A DNA stretch of 13,645 nt from Bacillota bacterium (GCA_003149915.1 QAMK01000001.1:1-13645); one strand, 5' to 3'. Shown: positions 1 through 7,504, counted from the first letter of the stretch. Numbers and translations: made by a program. Notes: generated by a model from the letters alone, not told the origin.

Positions 1-2
1 AA

Positions 3-1076
3 AATATCAAAAAGAAGATAATTGAACTAAAATGCTCGCAAGATTACTGTGATACTAATTTTACTCATTTTAAAGAATTATTAGAAGAAAGAGAAAATAT
101 CATGATTTCTTATACTGCTCTTTACAATATTCTCACTACTCAGGGAATTAAATCCAAAAAGAAACATAAAGATCGAAAAACTCATAGAAGACGAAAAAGA
201 AAAGAATATGAAGGCGAACTGGTTCAGGCAGACGGAACACCATTTGATTGGTTTCAAAACGGTCATAAATATTCGATTCATGGTTTTATTGATGATGCAA
301 CCGGCAAAATATTAGGTCTTTATATGTGTGAACATGAATGTCTTTTGGGATATTTAGAAGCACTCAGACAAATGCTTACAAATTATGGAAGTCCTAAGTA
401 TTTATATCCTGATAAATACTCTGTCTTTTTCCCTGCTATGTCTCAGAAAGTTACGCTTGAAGAACAACTAGAAGGTAAAGAAAAACCAACTACTCAATTT
501 GGAAGAATTATGGATTTTCTTGGTATTGAAATGTTCCCTGCTTCTTCTTCCCAAGCTAAAGGACGAATTGAAAGGCTATGGGGAACTCTACAAGATCGCT
601 TAATTACAGAATTTAAAATTAATGACGTTCATACTATCGAACAAGCAAATGATTTTTTACCTAAATACATCAAAAAACATAATAAAAAATTTGCTATTGA
701 TGCTGTTAAGACTGAAAGCAAATTTGTTCCTATTCCTAGTTATGTCAATTTAGATTTATTACTTGCTTCCAAATTAACTAGAGTAATCGATAATTCTGGC
801 ACTTTTACCATCCAAAACAAAAAGTTTCAAATTCTTAATAATCATATCTCTCCAGGTGTTAAGGTTGAAATTTATATGAGCAAAAAAATTGGTATCATTG
901 TTTTACACAATAATACCAAGTACAAAGTGGTTAGTGTTGATTCTCTTCCAGCAAAATATTCAACACTTAACCTAAATCAATTTTACAAAGAACATAGTTT
1001 AGAAATCAATAATTTTGTCGAGCATTTACTTTCTTACGATGCCAAACAAAACAGTCCTTTGCTTACTACATCTTAA
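3..1076 (+). CDS. ISNCY (IS1202-like) family DDE transposase, 5' end cut by window edge
   Basis: Transposase that would cut and join the ends of its own insertion sequence. The frame stays open to the left edge: 33 codons read in frame before the ATG at 102, including FTHFKELLEERENI, so the true start lies outside and the ATG is internal. Numbering from that ATG, the DDE triad is visible as D44 (QADGTPFDW), D104 (YPDKYSVF) and E157 in QAKGRIERLWGTLQDRL, a stretch typical of this family. A basic segment (residues 17-35, many Lys/Arg) precedes the catalytic core. The visible 357 residues lack the N-terminal helix-turn-helix region expected in full proteins of roughly 430 residues. The C-terminus looks complete and ends in TAA. 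No frameshift or internal stop is seen, so the element may be intact outside the window. The family call rests on recalled motifs, not a search. Confidence 0.9.
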   Translation, partial: NIKKKIIELKCSQDYCDTNFTHFKELLEERENIMISYTALYNILTTQGIKSKKKHKDRKTHRRRKRKEYEGELVQADGTPFDWFQNGHKYSIHGFIDDATGKILGLYMCEHECLLGYLEALRQMLTNYGSPKYLYPDKYSVFFPAMSQKVTLEEQLEGKEKPTTQFGRIMDFLGIEMFPASSSQAKGRIERLWGTLQDRLITEFKINDVHTIEQANDFLPKYIKKHNKKFAIDAVKTESKFVPIPSYVNLDLLLASKLTRVIDNSGTFTIQNKKFQILNNHISPGVKVEIYMSKKIGIIVLHNNTKYKVVSVDSLPAKYSTLNLNQFYKEHSLEINNFVEHLLSYDAKQNSPLLTTS

Positions 1077-1121
1077 CAAATTATTATTCTTTTTTCAATA
1101 TACTTCGATAGTATACCACCC

Positions 1122-1169
1122 TATGACATTTTCATATGTTAATTTTGTTCATTTTTTATGACATTTTCA
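1122..1169. repeat. Two 13-base direct repeats in the IS 3' flank
   Basis: TATGACATTTTCA occurs at 1122-1134 and again at 1157-1169; the spacer is AT-rich. Both copies lie between the transposase stop and the convergent 1358-residue gene. A pair of identical short repeats at the edge of an IS fits transposase-binding sites, but this is inference. No convincing terminator hairpin with a U-tract for either convergent gene is visible in 1077-1189. Confidence 0.55.
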
Positions 1170-1189
1170 AAAATTATTGACATACTTTT

Positions 1190-4100
1190 TTAACGGAATA
1201 AAACACATGCAATTAATAGTAAAATCGATAAAGCCGATACGGTGTACATCAAATACAAACTGATGTTATCTGCATATCCAAGAGTACGGTGTGTTGTTTC
1301 TGTTTCTTGCTGTGTATTTCCTTCTACATCGATTGTTCCATTAGCCATTGCCGCTACAATTTGGTCTGCTCTTTCTTCTACATTGGAACTTTGATTTTGC
1401 CTTTCTAAATCCACTTTCTTGACATAAGCACGAAGAGTTTCCTTCATTCTTATATATCCATCTACTGCCATATTGTCATATACGAATTCATTATGTGGGT
1501 AAACATCCTTTTCTTCTGCCGTATGATTCTTACCAAAATCCCAGATTTGATAACGATCTTTGAAACGATCAAACTCTGCTTTTTCTTTTGCTTCCTGCGA
1601 CATAGATGCAGTATCAGAATCGGTTTCTACTTCTTTTTTAGTCTCTTCTGCTGCCTCTAAAAATGTTTTACTCGCCTCGTAGAAAGATCCACCATTTTGT
1701 AAAATCCAGTTTTCAACTCCAACGCCACCTAACCCATTTTCACCGACATTAGAATGGAACGGTTTATAACATTTCCCTTCTTTCAAAGTCTTTTTAGCAA
1801 TAATAACATTTGCAAGAACTGCTTGATACTTTTCTTCAGAAAGATTACGAATTGTTTCTAACCTATCCCTTAGACACATATCAGTCGAATAATCCACTTT
1901 ATCAGTCTTTTGAATAAATGTCATATCAACATCGACTGGTTCGTCTAGGCCGTCCAAAGAGACTCCTTTATATCTGAAATCTCCTTTACCCGTTTCACTG
2001 GCATCTTTAGCATGTGCTCCTAATTCTTGACGTAGTAAGTTTTTAAACTCTTTTAGTTTTTGTTCATCTGCAATCAAGGCTCTATCTAATCGCACCATAA
2101 AGTCGAAGTCACCATCGTTTGGTTTATTGGTATCTCTTCCAGTAGAACCCGTATCGATGATTTCTACAGTTCCTGGTACTAATTCTTTCTCTAACTCATA
2201 AACCGGTGTGATACCAGAACCTTCTAAACACCTTTCTACTGTCTTTAAAATGGCATCTCGTTTTCTCTTTGTCTCTTCCTGATTTCCTTTATTCTGTGCC
2301 ATTACCTCTCTTACATCATCTGTAATTAGCATCTCTTCAGGGGCAAATTCAAAGGAATCTCCAAGTCCATAATAAGACAAGCCTTGCATCTTTGTACGCA
2401 TATAATCATATTGTTCTGGTGCAAAAATCAATTTCCCTTCTTCGTTTACGACAGGAATATAAAATCCATTTTTAACGATTTCAAAATTTAATTTTCGTTC
2501 GTTACTAGGAACAACGAAATAATCAATTTCGGAAGAAGCAAAACCAGTTCGAATGCCGTAATGACTATTTGCTACACCACCAGTATAAAACGCCTCTAAT
2601 TTTGTTGCATCAAAATTTTCCTTACTTGCTATAGAGTCGTGAGATGTTTTCGTTATCACGAATCTACCATCACATTTTAGTACGACCGAAATGTCTCCAT
2701 ATCCCCGTATTCTAGTGTCATACGTTTCTTGAAACGTTTCTTTTTGTTCTTCAACTCTTGTTAAGTCAGTATCTAACGGGGTGCCATCTGTAGTAGATGC
2801 TGGTCCTAAAAACTCCTTACATACTGATCCGTTTTGCAAAATAGATTCCATGTATTGAATACTATTTAAACCTTTTACGAAATCTCCTTTTTCCAATGTA
2901 AAAGCATGTTTTGCTTCCTCTCTATGCTTTTCATCTGCCATCGCTACTTTGGCATGCATATAATTTTTAGCATCTTCAAATGTATCAATTCCAGCAAAAT
3001 GACAAAACATTTCTGTTAAACGATCTGGCAAATTATAATCTAGTTTTCCGTCTTTAGAAAAAAGCGTTGCCATTTCTAAAACGTTTTCGTATGTATCTTT
3101 TCCTAATTGATGAGCATTTGCAACTCCAGCTGCTCTCCCTTTCATCGTTTGATTGTAAAGAACATTCAAATGTCCTAGATAAGTATCCAAAATCTCTTTA
3201 TCTCGATTTGATAACTGACTTAATTCATTCTGATTTGTTAGAACACGTCGGAAAATTTTATCTCCTTTTTCGATTGACTCAAAATAATTAATTACGGAAC
3301 GATTATTGGATCCAAACGACGCTTTAATCAAATCAGCAAAAATCAAAATATCTTTACCACGGCTTGATTTGGCATTTAACATCGGAGAACCATAATTTGA
3401 TGCATACTCGGGATTTAATATTTTATAGACTTGATATGCTTTGGCCACATATGGCAAATTATTTTTTAAAAATATATCTTCAATTTGGTCTAATGTATCA
3501 TATGGATTTTCAGATGCCATAATCGGATCAATTAATGTTTCTCCAAGTCTTTGGATTTCGGAAGAATTAGATGTCGCAAGTCTAGAAACGATATTGCGGA
3601 TATCTTCTACATCATATTTTCTTACAATCGAATACAATATTTTTTTATCTTTGATATAGTTTAATAACTTGTCCTTGCCAATAAAGTCAATCGGTTTTTT
3701 CTGTTCAAACATATTTTCTAACATCGGATAAGTTTTTAGTGCCATAGATAAATATTCTAAATTTCCAGTTAAAAGTGCACTATTAGCTAACTGGAAAGCA
3801 TTTTTTAGTTGTTGTTCTGATATTCCCGCGATTTGCAGTTCAGACTTAGAAAAAACTAGTTCTTGTAAATGATATTGTTCTATAAATTGTCTAGGGTAGC
3901 TTAATAATTCGTCCCATATATATACATATTCGTTTGAACCAACCTCAATTTTTTCACGCAAAATATTATCATTTTTCTCATTAAATTTCACTAAAGTATC
4001 AAAGTAAAATCTAGAGATCCTATCAGATAGTCCTTGATTGAATAATTCATCTATTGAACCACCAGTACTTACATAATAATCAAGTACTGTAATATTTAGA

Positions 4101-5266
4101 TTATTGCAAATCAAGAATCCTTCTAGTCGTCTAACAAAATCCGGTAATGGCAATGGATGATCAAATAATTTTTCTTGTAAAGTTTGGTTTTTTTCGCTTT
4201 GATTCATAATATCCAATGCTTCATCGAAAATACTTGGAATTTCATTAAAAAAATGCTCTAGGTCACCAAATTTTTCAATTACTTGTTGTAATCCAGGTAA
4301 TAAATAGCGATAATCAACATTCTTTAATTCTTCGTAATGATTTCGTATGTCTTGAACCGTTAGGCTTCTTGTATAAAACCTGTTTTCTAAATCTTTATCT
4401 TGAAATGTTACATTCATTTCAGGATGATATTTTAAAAAGAAATCCGGATATTTTGTTTTAAAATTCTCTATTTTGTATGGGTTTTGAGAAATACTTGACC
4501 GTCTAGGTTTTCCTGAAATTAATTCATTATAGATTTTTTCTGCTATGACTTGCTCTGCTTGTTCAACGGATTCCACTTTTACATCTTTTGGTAACAATAT
4601 CTGATTTGTTGCAATGTATTGATATAGTTTTGGTTCTTGACTTAGAATAGAGCTTAACAAAGTTGGATTCCAATCATATACAGCTGTATTTCGTCCTTCA
4701 GACGAACTGTGATTTTTTGGTTTATTCACCAGTTGAACGTTTAATAGGCTAGGATAGGCTTCTATATCTTCAAATGTTAATGTCTCTTGATAGAAACGAT
4801 TTTGAATATCTTTTGGTATCTCATCCGATGGAAATCGATGTGGATTTTTTGCAATGATGTCATTCCCAAAGACTTTCTTTATTTCATCGTTTGATAGAGG
4901 ATAATATTCGTATAAATCTAGTTCATCCAATCCAGTTACATTGCAACCATTGAAATTACACTCTGTAATCCAATGCTTATTTCCAATATTATGAGCAATG
5001 TCCAAGCTGTGGAAATCGATATTCGCATGCGTTCCTTCGAAATTTGCCGGGATTGAAATTCCTTCTAAAGTTCCACAGGCAACTGGTAACCCTTCCCATG
5101 CGCTAGCAGGAATCATAGATAAATCGTAACTCAGTAGATTTTTTTGAAAATTAGCAACAGTCTGGTATGTTTCTTGAGTCCAGGAAGAAACAGATTCTAA
5201 CCATTGAATATATTCTTGTTTGATGCGATTAAATTCTTCGACACTCAATTTTTCTCTTTCTTCCAT
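1190..5266 (-). CDS. Large protein of unknown function with Pol-beta-like nucleotidyltransferase domain and C-terminal membrane anchor
   Basis: 1358 residues, role unknown. Residues about 1005-1210 look like a class I CCA-adding/OAS-like nucleotidyltransferase: GSTGRDTNKPNDGDFDFMV (1040-1058) gives the Gly-Ser motif plus D1053 and D1055, and VDVDMTF (1111-1117) supplies the third Asp (D1112 or D1114). Residues 1178-1206 (GLGGVGVENWILQNGGSFYE and on) resemble the helical domain that follows the catalytic core in archaeal-type CCA enzymes. All metal-binding Asp appear present, so activity is plausible; the transferred nucleotide and acceptor are unknown. One hydrophobic helix (about 1335-1356) ends the protein, and no signal peptide is seen, so a tail-anchored protein facing the cytoplasm is inferred. 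Residues 1-990 are unassigned; they include a duplicated motif (150-183, 288-320) and a conserved-looking block (800-970). The ATG at 5266 has an AGAAGG ribosome site 11-12 bases upstream. It seems to be a single-gene unit. It could be a CD-NTase relative, but no effector gene is adjacent. Confidence 0.75.
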   Translation of the reverse strand: MEEREKLSVEEFNRIKQEYIQWLESVSSWTQETYQTVANFQKNLLSYDLSMIPASAWEGLPVACGTLEGISIPANFEGTHANIDFHSLDIAHNIGNKHWITECNFNGCNVTGLDELDLYEYYPLSNDEIKKVFGNDIIAKNPHRFPSDEIPKDIQNRFYQETLTFEDIEAYPSLLNVQLVNKPKNHSSSEGRNTAVYDWNPTLLSSILSQEPKLYQYIATNQILLPKDVKVESVEQAEQVIAEKIYNELISGKPRRSSISQNPYKIENFKTKYPDFFLKYHPEMNVTFQDKDLENRFYTRSLTVQDIRNHYEELKNVDYRYLLPGLQQVIEKFGDLEHFFNEIPSIFDEALDIMNQSEKNQTLQEKLFDHPLPLPDFVRRLEGFLICNNLNITVLDYYVSTGGSIDELFNQGLSDRISRFYFDTLVKFNEKNDNILREKIEVGSNEYVYIWDELLSYPRQFIEQYHLQELVFSKSELQIAGISEQQLKNAFQLANSALLTGNLEYLSMALKTYPMLENMFEQKKPIDFIGKDKLLNYIKDKKILYSIVRKYDVEDIRNIVSRLATSNSSEIQRLGETLIDPIMASENPYDTLDQIEDIFLKNNLPYVAKAYQVYKILNPEYASNYGSPMLNAKSSRGKDILIFADLIKASFGSNNRSVINYFESIEKGDKIFRRVLTNQNELSQLSNRDKEILDTYLGHLNVLYNQTMKGRAAGVANAHQLGKDTYENVLEMATLFSKDGKLDYNLPDRLTEMFCHFAGIDTFEDAKNYMHAKVAMADEKHREEAKHAFTLEKGDFVKGLNSIQYMESILQNGSVCKEFLGPASTTDGTPLDTDLTRVEEQKETFQETYDTRIRGYGDISVVLKCDGRFVITKTSHDSIASKENFDATKLEAFYTGGVANSHYGIRTGFASSEIDYFVVPSNERKLNFEIVKNGFYIPVVNEEGKLIFAPEQYDYMRTKMQGLSYYGLGDSFEFAPEEMLITDDVREVMAQNKGNQEETKRKRDAILKTVERCLEGSGITPVYELEKELVPGTVEIIDTGSTGRDTNKPNDGDFDFMVRLDRALIADEQKLKEFKNLLRQELGAHAKDASETGKGDFRYKGVSLDGLDEPVDVDMTFIQKTDKVDYSTDMCLRDRLETIRNLSEEKYQAVLANVIIAKKTLKEGKCYKPFHSNVGENGLGGVGVENWILQNGGSFYEASKTFLEAAEETKKEVETDSDTASMSQEAKEKAEFDRFKDRYQIWDFGKNHTAEEKDVYPHNEFVYDNMAVDGYIRMKETLRAYVKKVDLERQNQSSNVEERADQIVAAMANGTIDVEGNTQQETETTHRTLGYADNISLYLMYTVSALSILLLIACVLFR

Positions 5267-5289
5267 GTTACTTACCTACCTTCTATTTC

Positions 5290-5298
5290 ATTATAACA
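5290..5298 (-). promoter_or_regulatory. Extended -10 promoter of the 1358-residue gene
   Basis: Read on the minus strand this is TGTTATAAT: a consensus TATAAT -10 (5290-5295) with the TG extension one base upstream. No good -35 is present; its position falls in the T-tract of the preceding terminator. The spacing from the -10 to the ATG at 5266 is about 23 bases, leaving a very short leader that still contains the ribosome site. Confidence 0.6.
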
Positions 5299-5311
5299 AA
5301 AATGAGAACAT

Positions 5312-5334
5312 AAAAAAAGAGACTTTCGTCTCTT
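5312..5334 (-). terminator. Intrinsic terminator of the DUF92 fusion gene
   Basis: On the minus strand a perfect 7-bp stem AAGAGAC/GTCTCTT (5328-5334 with 5317-5323) closes a GAAA tetraloop and runs straight into seven Ts (5318-5312). The first bases of the stem are part of the TAA stop codon of the gene it terminates (5333-5335). Confidence 0.85.
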
Positions 5335-6763
5335 AGAATACTAGGAATGCAACCATACCTGCAAGAAGTGCTGCAATCATAGAAGTTAAGAAGTTTACCA
5401 TTCCGTTTGTGATAAAATCGTAACCTGACACTTTGCGAATTCCCTTCATGCTCTTTGGTTTCTTTTCTAGGATAACTCCTTCTTTTTCATCGTAGTATTT
5501 TACTTGTAATAAAATTCCGAATAAACTATCCAAAAGAGATGTGAATACACCGAAGAAGAAGACAATTGCAAATCTCGGAATGATGTTATCGCCACCCAAA
5601 ACATTACTGAATAGTGCGATGAACAAGGCACCAAATACGGCTCCTGCCATACCTAGACTCGTAACACCACCAGATTCTCCCTTTGGAATTGGTTTCCACG
5701 TTAGGATAGAACGAACTTTTTCTTTTGAGAAGTATCCTAAACCACTACTCCATGTATCTGCTGTAACACCAGCGATAGCAGTCATCTCACAAACGAGAGC
5801 AATTTCACTACCAGTTGCGTAGTACATGATGCCGAATAGTAAACATGGAAGCCCGTTTTCGATAACATCACGGATGTCTTTTACTTTATCTTTTTTCGGT
5901 TTTTTATGATAATGTTCTAGCATAGCACTCGTCACAAAGAACAAAATCAATGCCCAGAATACAACCGGTCCATTTAAATAGAACACAGCTGTTCCTAAGA
6001 CCATGGCAGCAAAGCCGCCACCGTACGTTAAAAGTCCATTTAGCATCGATACAAAGACGATGATGCCAGTGATACTAAAGGCAATTCCGAACTTTAAGAA
6101 CGTCGGTTCTGTCATCAATAAAAATGTACAAAGTGCTGTAAATAATGGAACTGTAAAGTTATCAATTCCACCAACAGAGAACAGTTCTGTAATCGTTGCA
6201 AAGCAGGCGATGAAGAATGCATATGTAATTGTCATATCCGTCATTGCCAATGCTTCTAATAGTGCAGCAGCAATGATGAACGATATGATAAATACTGTGA
6301 AACTTCCTTCCGCTGTCTTGTGTGGAATCGGAAACTTATGTCGACCGATATACTCGCTTACTAAGCCGCCGATACCATCACCGTAACCAAGTATCAGGAT
6401 AGCAATGGCACCGATGTATTGGTAATCTGGATAACGGAACAATACAAATGCAAGGATTAACATTGCAATTGCATACCAGACGGTTCCAAATGTTTTATCC
6501 TTTCCCTTTCGTTCGATTCCTGGTATTTTGTCTGTCTTTAAATTAATGAAATTGATGATGACAAACAACAGAGGCAAAATACAGGCATAAATCCATTGAT
6601 CAAAAAAGATCATGGCAATCAGCCACCAGTTACACATACCAACATGTACAAACTTACGGCTGTCTTCTAATGAGAACTTCTTTTTCTTGTAACAGAAAAC
6701 GGATATACTAATAATCAAAACAATGTAAATGACAGATATTAGTAATCCCAACCAATTTGTCAT
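5333..6763 (-). CDS. Fusion of phytol/dolichol-kinase-like domain with DUF92 (VTE6/TMEM19-like) domain; likely isoprenoid-alcohol phosphorylation
   Basis: 476-residue polytopic membrane protein. Residues 1 to about 225 match the phytol/dolichol kinase branch of CTP-dependent membrane transferases: RKFVHVG (36-42), KDKTFGT (88-94), GYGDGIGGLVSEYIGRHK (126-143), KTAEGS (149-154) and DNFTVPL (201-207). Residues about 240-476 match DUF92: ADTWSSGLG (335-343), KGESGGVTSLG (361-371), LLDSLFG (410-416) and a closing NGMVNFLTS. In plants and cyanobacteria the separate proteins VTE5 and VTE6 make phytyl phosphate and then phytyl diphosphate, so the fusion suggests two-step phosphorylation of a prenol; the substrate here is unknown. 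The usual Glu in the DUF92 ADTWASE motif, as I recall it, is Gly here. The ATG at 6763 is chosen because GGGAG lies 8 bases upstream; the alternative GTG at 6772 overlaps that site. It has its own terminator and sits downstream of frr. Confidence 0.82.
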   Translation of the reverse strand: MTNWLGLLISVIYIVLIISISVFCYKKKKFSLEDSRKFVHVGMCNWWLIAMIFFDQWIYACILPLLFVIINFINLKTDKIPGIERKGKDKTFGTVWYAIAMLILAFVLFRYPDYQYIGAIAILILGYGDGIGGLVSEYIGRHKFPIPHKTAEGSFTVFIISFIIAAALLEALAMTDMTITYAFFIACFATITELFSVGGIDNFTVPLFTALCTFLLMTEPTFLKFGIAFSITGIIVFVSMLNGLLTYGGGFAAMVLGTAVFYLNGPVVFWALILFFVTSAMLEHYHKKPKKDKVKDIRDVIENGLPCLLFGIMYYATGSEIALVCEMTAIAGVTADTWSSGLGYFSKEKVRSILTWKPIPKGESGGVTSLGMAGAVFGALFIALFSNVLGGDNIIPRFAIVFFFGVFTSLLDSLFGILLQVKYYDEKEGVILEKKPKSMKGIRKVSGYDFITNGMVNFLTSMIAALLAGMVAFLVF

Positions 6764-6795
6764 ATTATTCACTCCCTATTCTTATGGTCATATTT

Positions 6796-6824
6796 ATGAT
6801 ACCATAATTTTTTTCTTTTTGAAA
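6796..6824 (-). promoter_or_regulatory. Possible weak promoter of the DUF92 fusion gene
   Basis: On the minus strand TATCAT (6796-6801) could serve as a -10, with TTTCAA (6819-6824) 17 bases upstream as a poor -35. It sits between the frr terminator and this gene, where a promoter is expected if the terminator works. The match is weak, so read-through from frr remains possible. Confidence 0.3.
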
Positions 6825-6833
6825 GACGTTTCC

Positions 6834-6861
6834 AAAAAAAAGAAGTACTTTTGTACTTCTT
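6834..6861 (-). terminator. Intrinsic terminator of frr
   Basis: A perfect 9-bp stem AAGAAGTAC/GTACTTCTT (6853-6861 with 6840-6848), loop of four bases, followed on the minus strand by about eight Ts (6841-6834). It overlaps the TAA stop codon of frr (6860-6862). Confidence 0.88.
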
Positions 6862-7408
6862 ACACAGTCATCAATTCTTTTTCTTTTTCTTTTAGAAGTT
6901 CTTCGATTTTTTTGTTGTATTCATCTGTTAATGATTGAACATCTTTTTCCATTCCCTTTTGAATGTCTTCTGAAATATCTTCTAATTTATCGATTTCGTT
7001 AATGGCATCGCGGCGGATGTTACGAATGGCAACTTTTCCTTCTTCAGCCATTGCTTTTACTTGTTTCGATAATTCTTTTCTTCTTTCTTCCGTTAAAGCA
7101 GGAATGACAATACGAAGTGTTTCTCCATCGTTACTTGGATTGTAACCAAGATTTGCTGCTACGATAGCCTTTTCCATAGATCCTAGGCAATGTTTATCGA
7201 AAGGTCTAATTAACAGTTGGTTGCCTTCTGGAACAGAAATTGTTCCTAAGCTTTTCAATGGTGTCATCGTTCCATAGTAATCAACCATAACACCGTCTAA
7301 ACTAGATGGATTGGCACGTCCAGCACGTACTGTTGAAAACCTTTTTTCAAGTCCTTCTAATGATTGTATCATTTTATTTTTTGCGTTTGTTTTTATTTCG
7401 TCGTTCAT
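6860..7408 (-). CDS. frr: Ribosome recycling factor
   Basis: RRF frees the ribosome from mRNA after termination by splitting the post-termination complex with EF-G. The 182-residue product is close to the usual length of about 185. Family landmarks are in order: FSTVRAGRANPSSLDGVMVD near the N-terminus (the hinge and start of the domain II region), YYGTMTPLKSLGTISVPEG, the RPFDK segment, NPSNDGETLRIVIPALTEER, and RRDA in the second long helix. It starts at an ATG with a good AGGAG ribosome site 6 bases upstream. In many bacteria frr follows pyrH; here the next gene upstream ends an unrelated ABC exporter unit with its own terminator, and a promoter of good quality lies directly before frr, so it is transcribed alone. 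The assignment is secure. Confidence 0.97.
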   Translation of the reverse strand: MNDEIKTNAKNKMIQSLEGLEKRFSTVRAGRANPSSLDGVMVDYYGTMTPLKSLGTISVPEGNQLLIRPFDKHCLGSMEKAIVAANLGYNPSNDGETLRIVIPALTEERRKELSKQVKAMAEEGKVAIRNIRRDAINEIDKLEDISEDIQKGMEKDVQSLTDEYNKKIEELLKEKEKELMTV

Positions 7409-7438
7409 GATATCTCCTTCATTCTTATTTATAGTACT

Positions 7439-7467
7439 ATTGTACGGAATTTTTCTCTTTTTTTCAA
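7439..7467 (-). promoter_or_regulatory. Sigma-A-type promoter of frr
   Basis: On the minus strand TTGAAA (7462-7467), a 17-base spacer, then TACAAT (7439-7444): one mismatch from consensus in each box. The -10 is about 30 bases before the frr ATG, leaving room for the AGGAG site. Confidence 0.7.
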
Positions 7468-7504
7468 GAGAATTCCTATGTTTTTAGTAGAAAGAACAGA
7501 ATGG

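Larger units (their letters stand above)
1..1182 (+). mobile_element. ISNCY-family insertion sequence, right part only; right boundary approximate
   Basis: The transposase gene and its 3' flank form the right part of an insertion sequence whose left part lies outside the window. The flank after the stop codon holds two identical 13-base copies of TATGACATTTTCA (1122-1134 and 1157-1169), 35 bases apart. I infer that these are terminal transposase-binding repeats and that the element ends between about 1160 and 1189, just before the stop codon of the neighbouring gene. A 6-bp inverted repeat (TATACT 1099-1104, AGTATA 1110-1115) lies closer to the gene, with no following T-tract. The exact end cannot be fixed without the left end and the target duplication. 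Confidence 0.6.

Noticed and set aside
1177..1182. TTGACA at the IS edge as an outward-facing -35 box
   Set aside because: No -10-like hexamer occurs at 16-18 bases, and it would drive only antisense RNA into the large gene.
1190..5266. Reading the nucleotidyltransferase gene as a CBASS (CD-NTase) defence system
   Set aside because: No effector, Cap2/Cap3-like or other defence gene is adjacent; the neighbours are an IS and a prenol-kinase-like gene, and the protein is far larger than CD-NTases. It is kept only as one possible relation.
6003..6386. Plus-strand open frame of 127 residues
   Set aside because: It lies wholly antisense to the DUF92 fusion gene, is low in complexity and has no ribosome site; it is a shadow of the real gene.
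5333..6763. Calling the N-terminal half CdsA (phosphatidate cytidylyltransferase)
   Set aside because: The frr context suggests it, but the CdsA signature is absent, whereas the phytol/dolichol kinase motifs, including DNFTVPL, are present.
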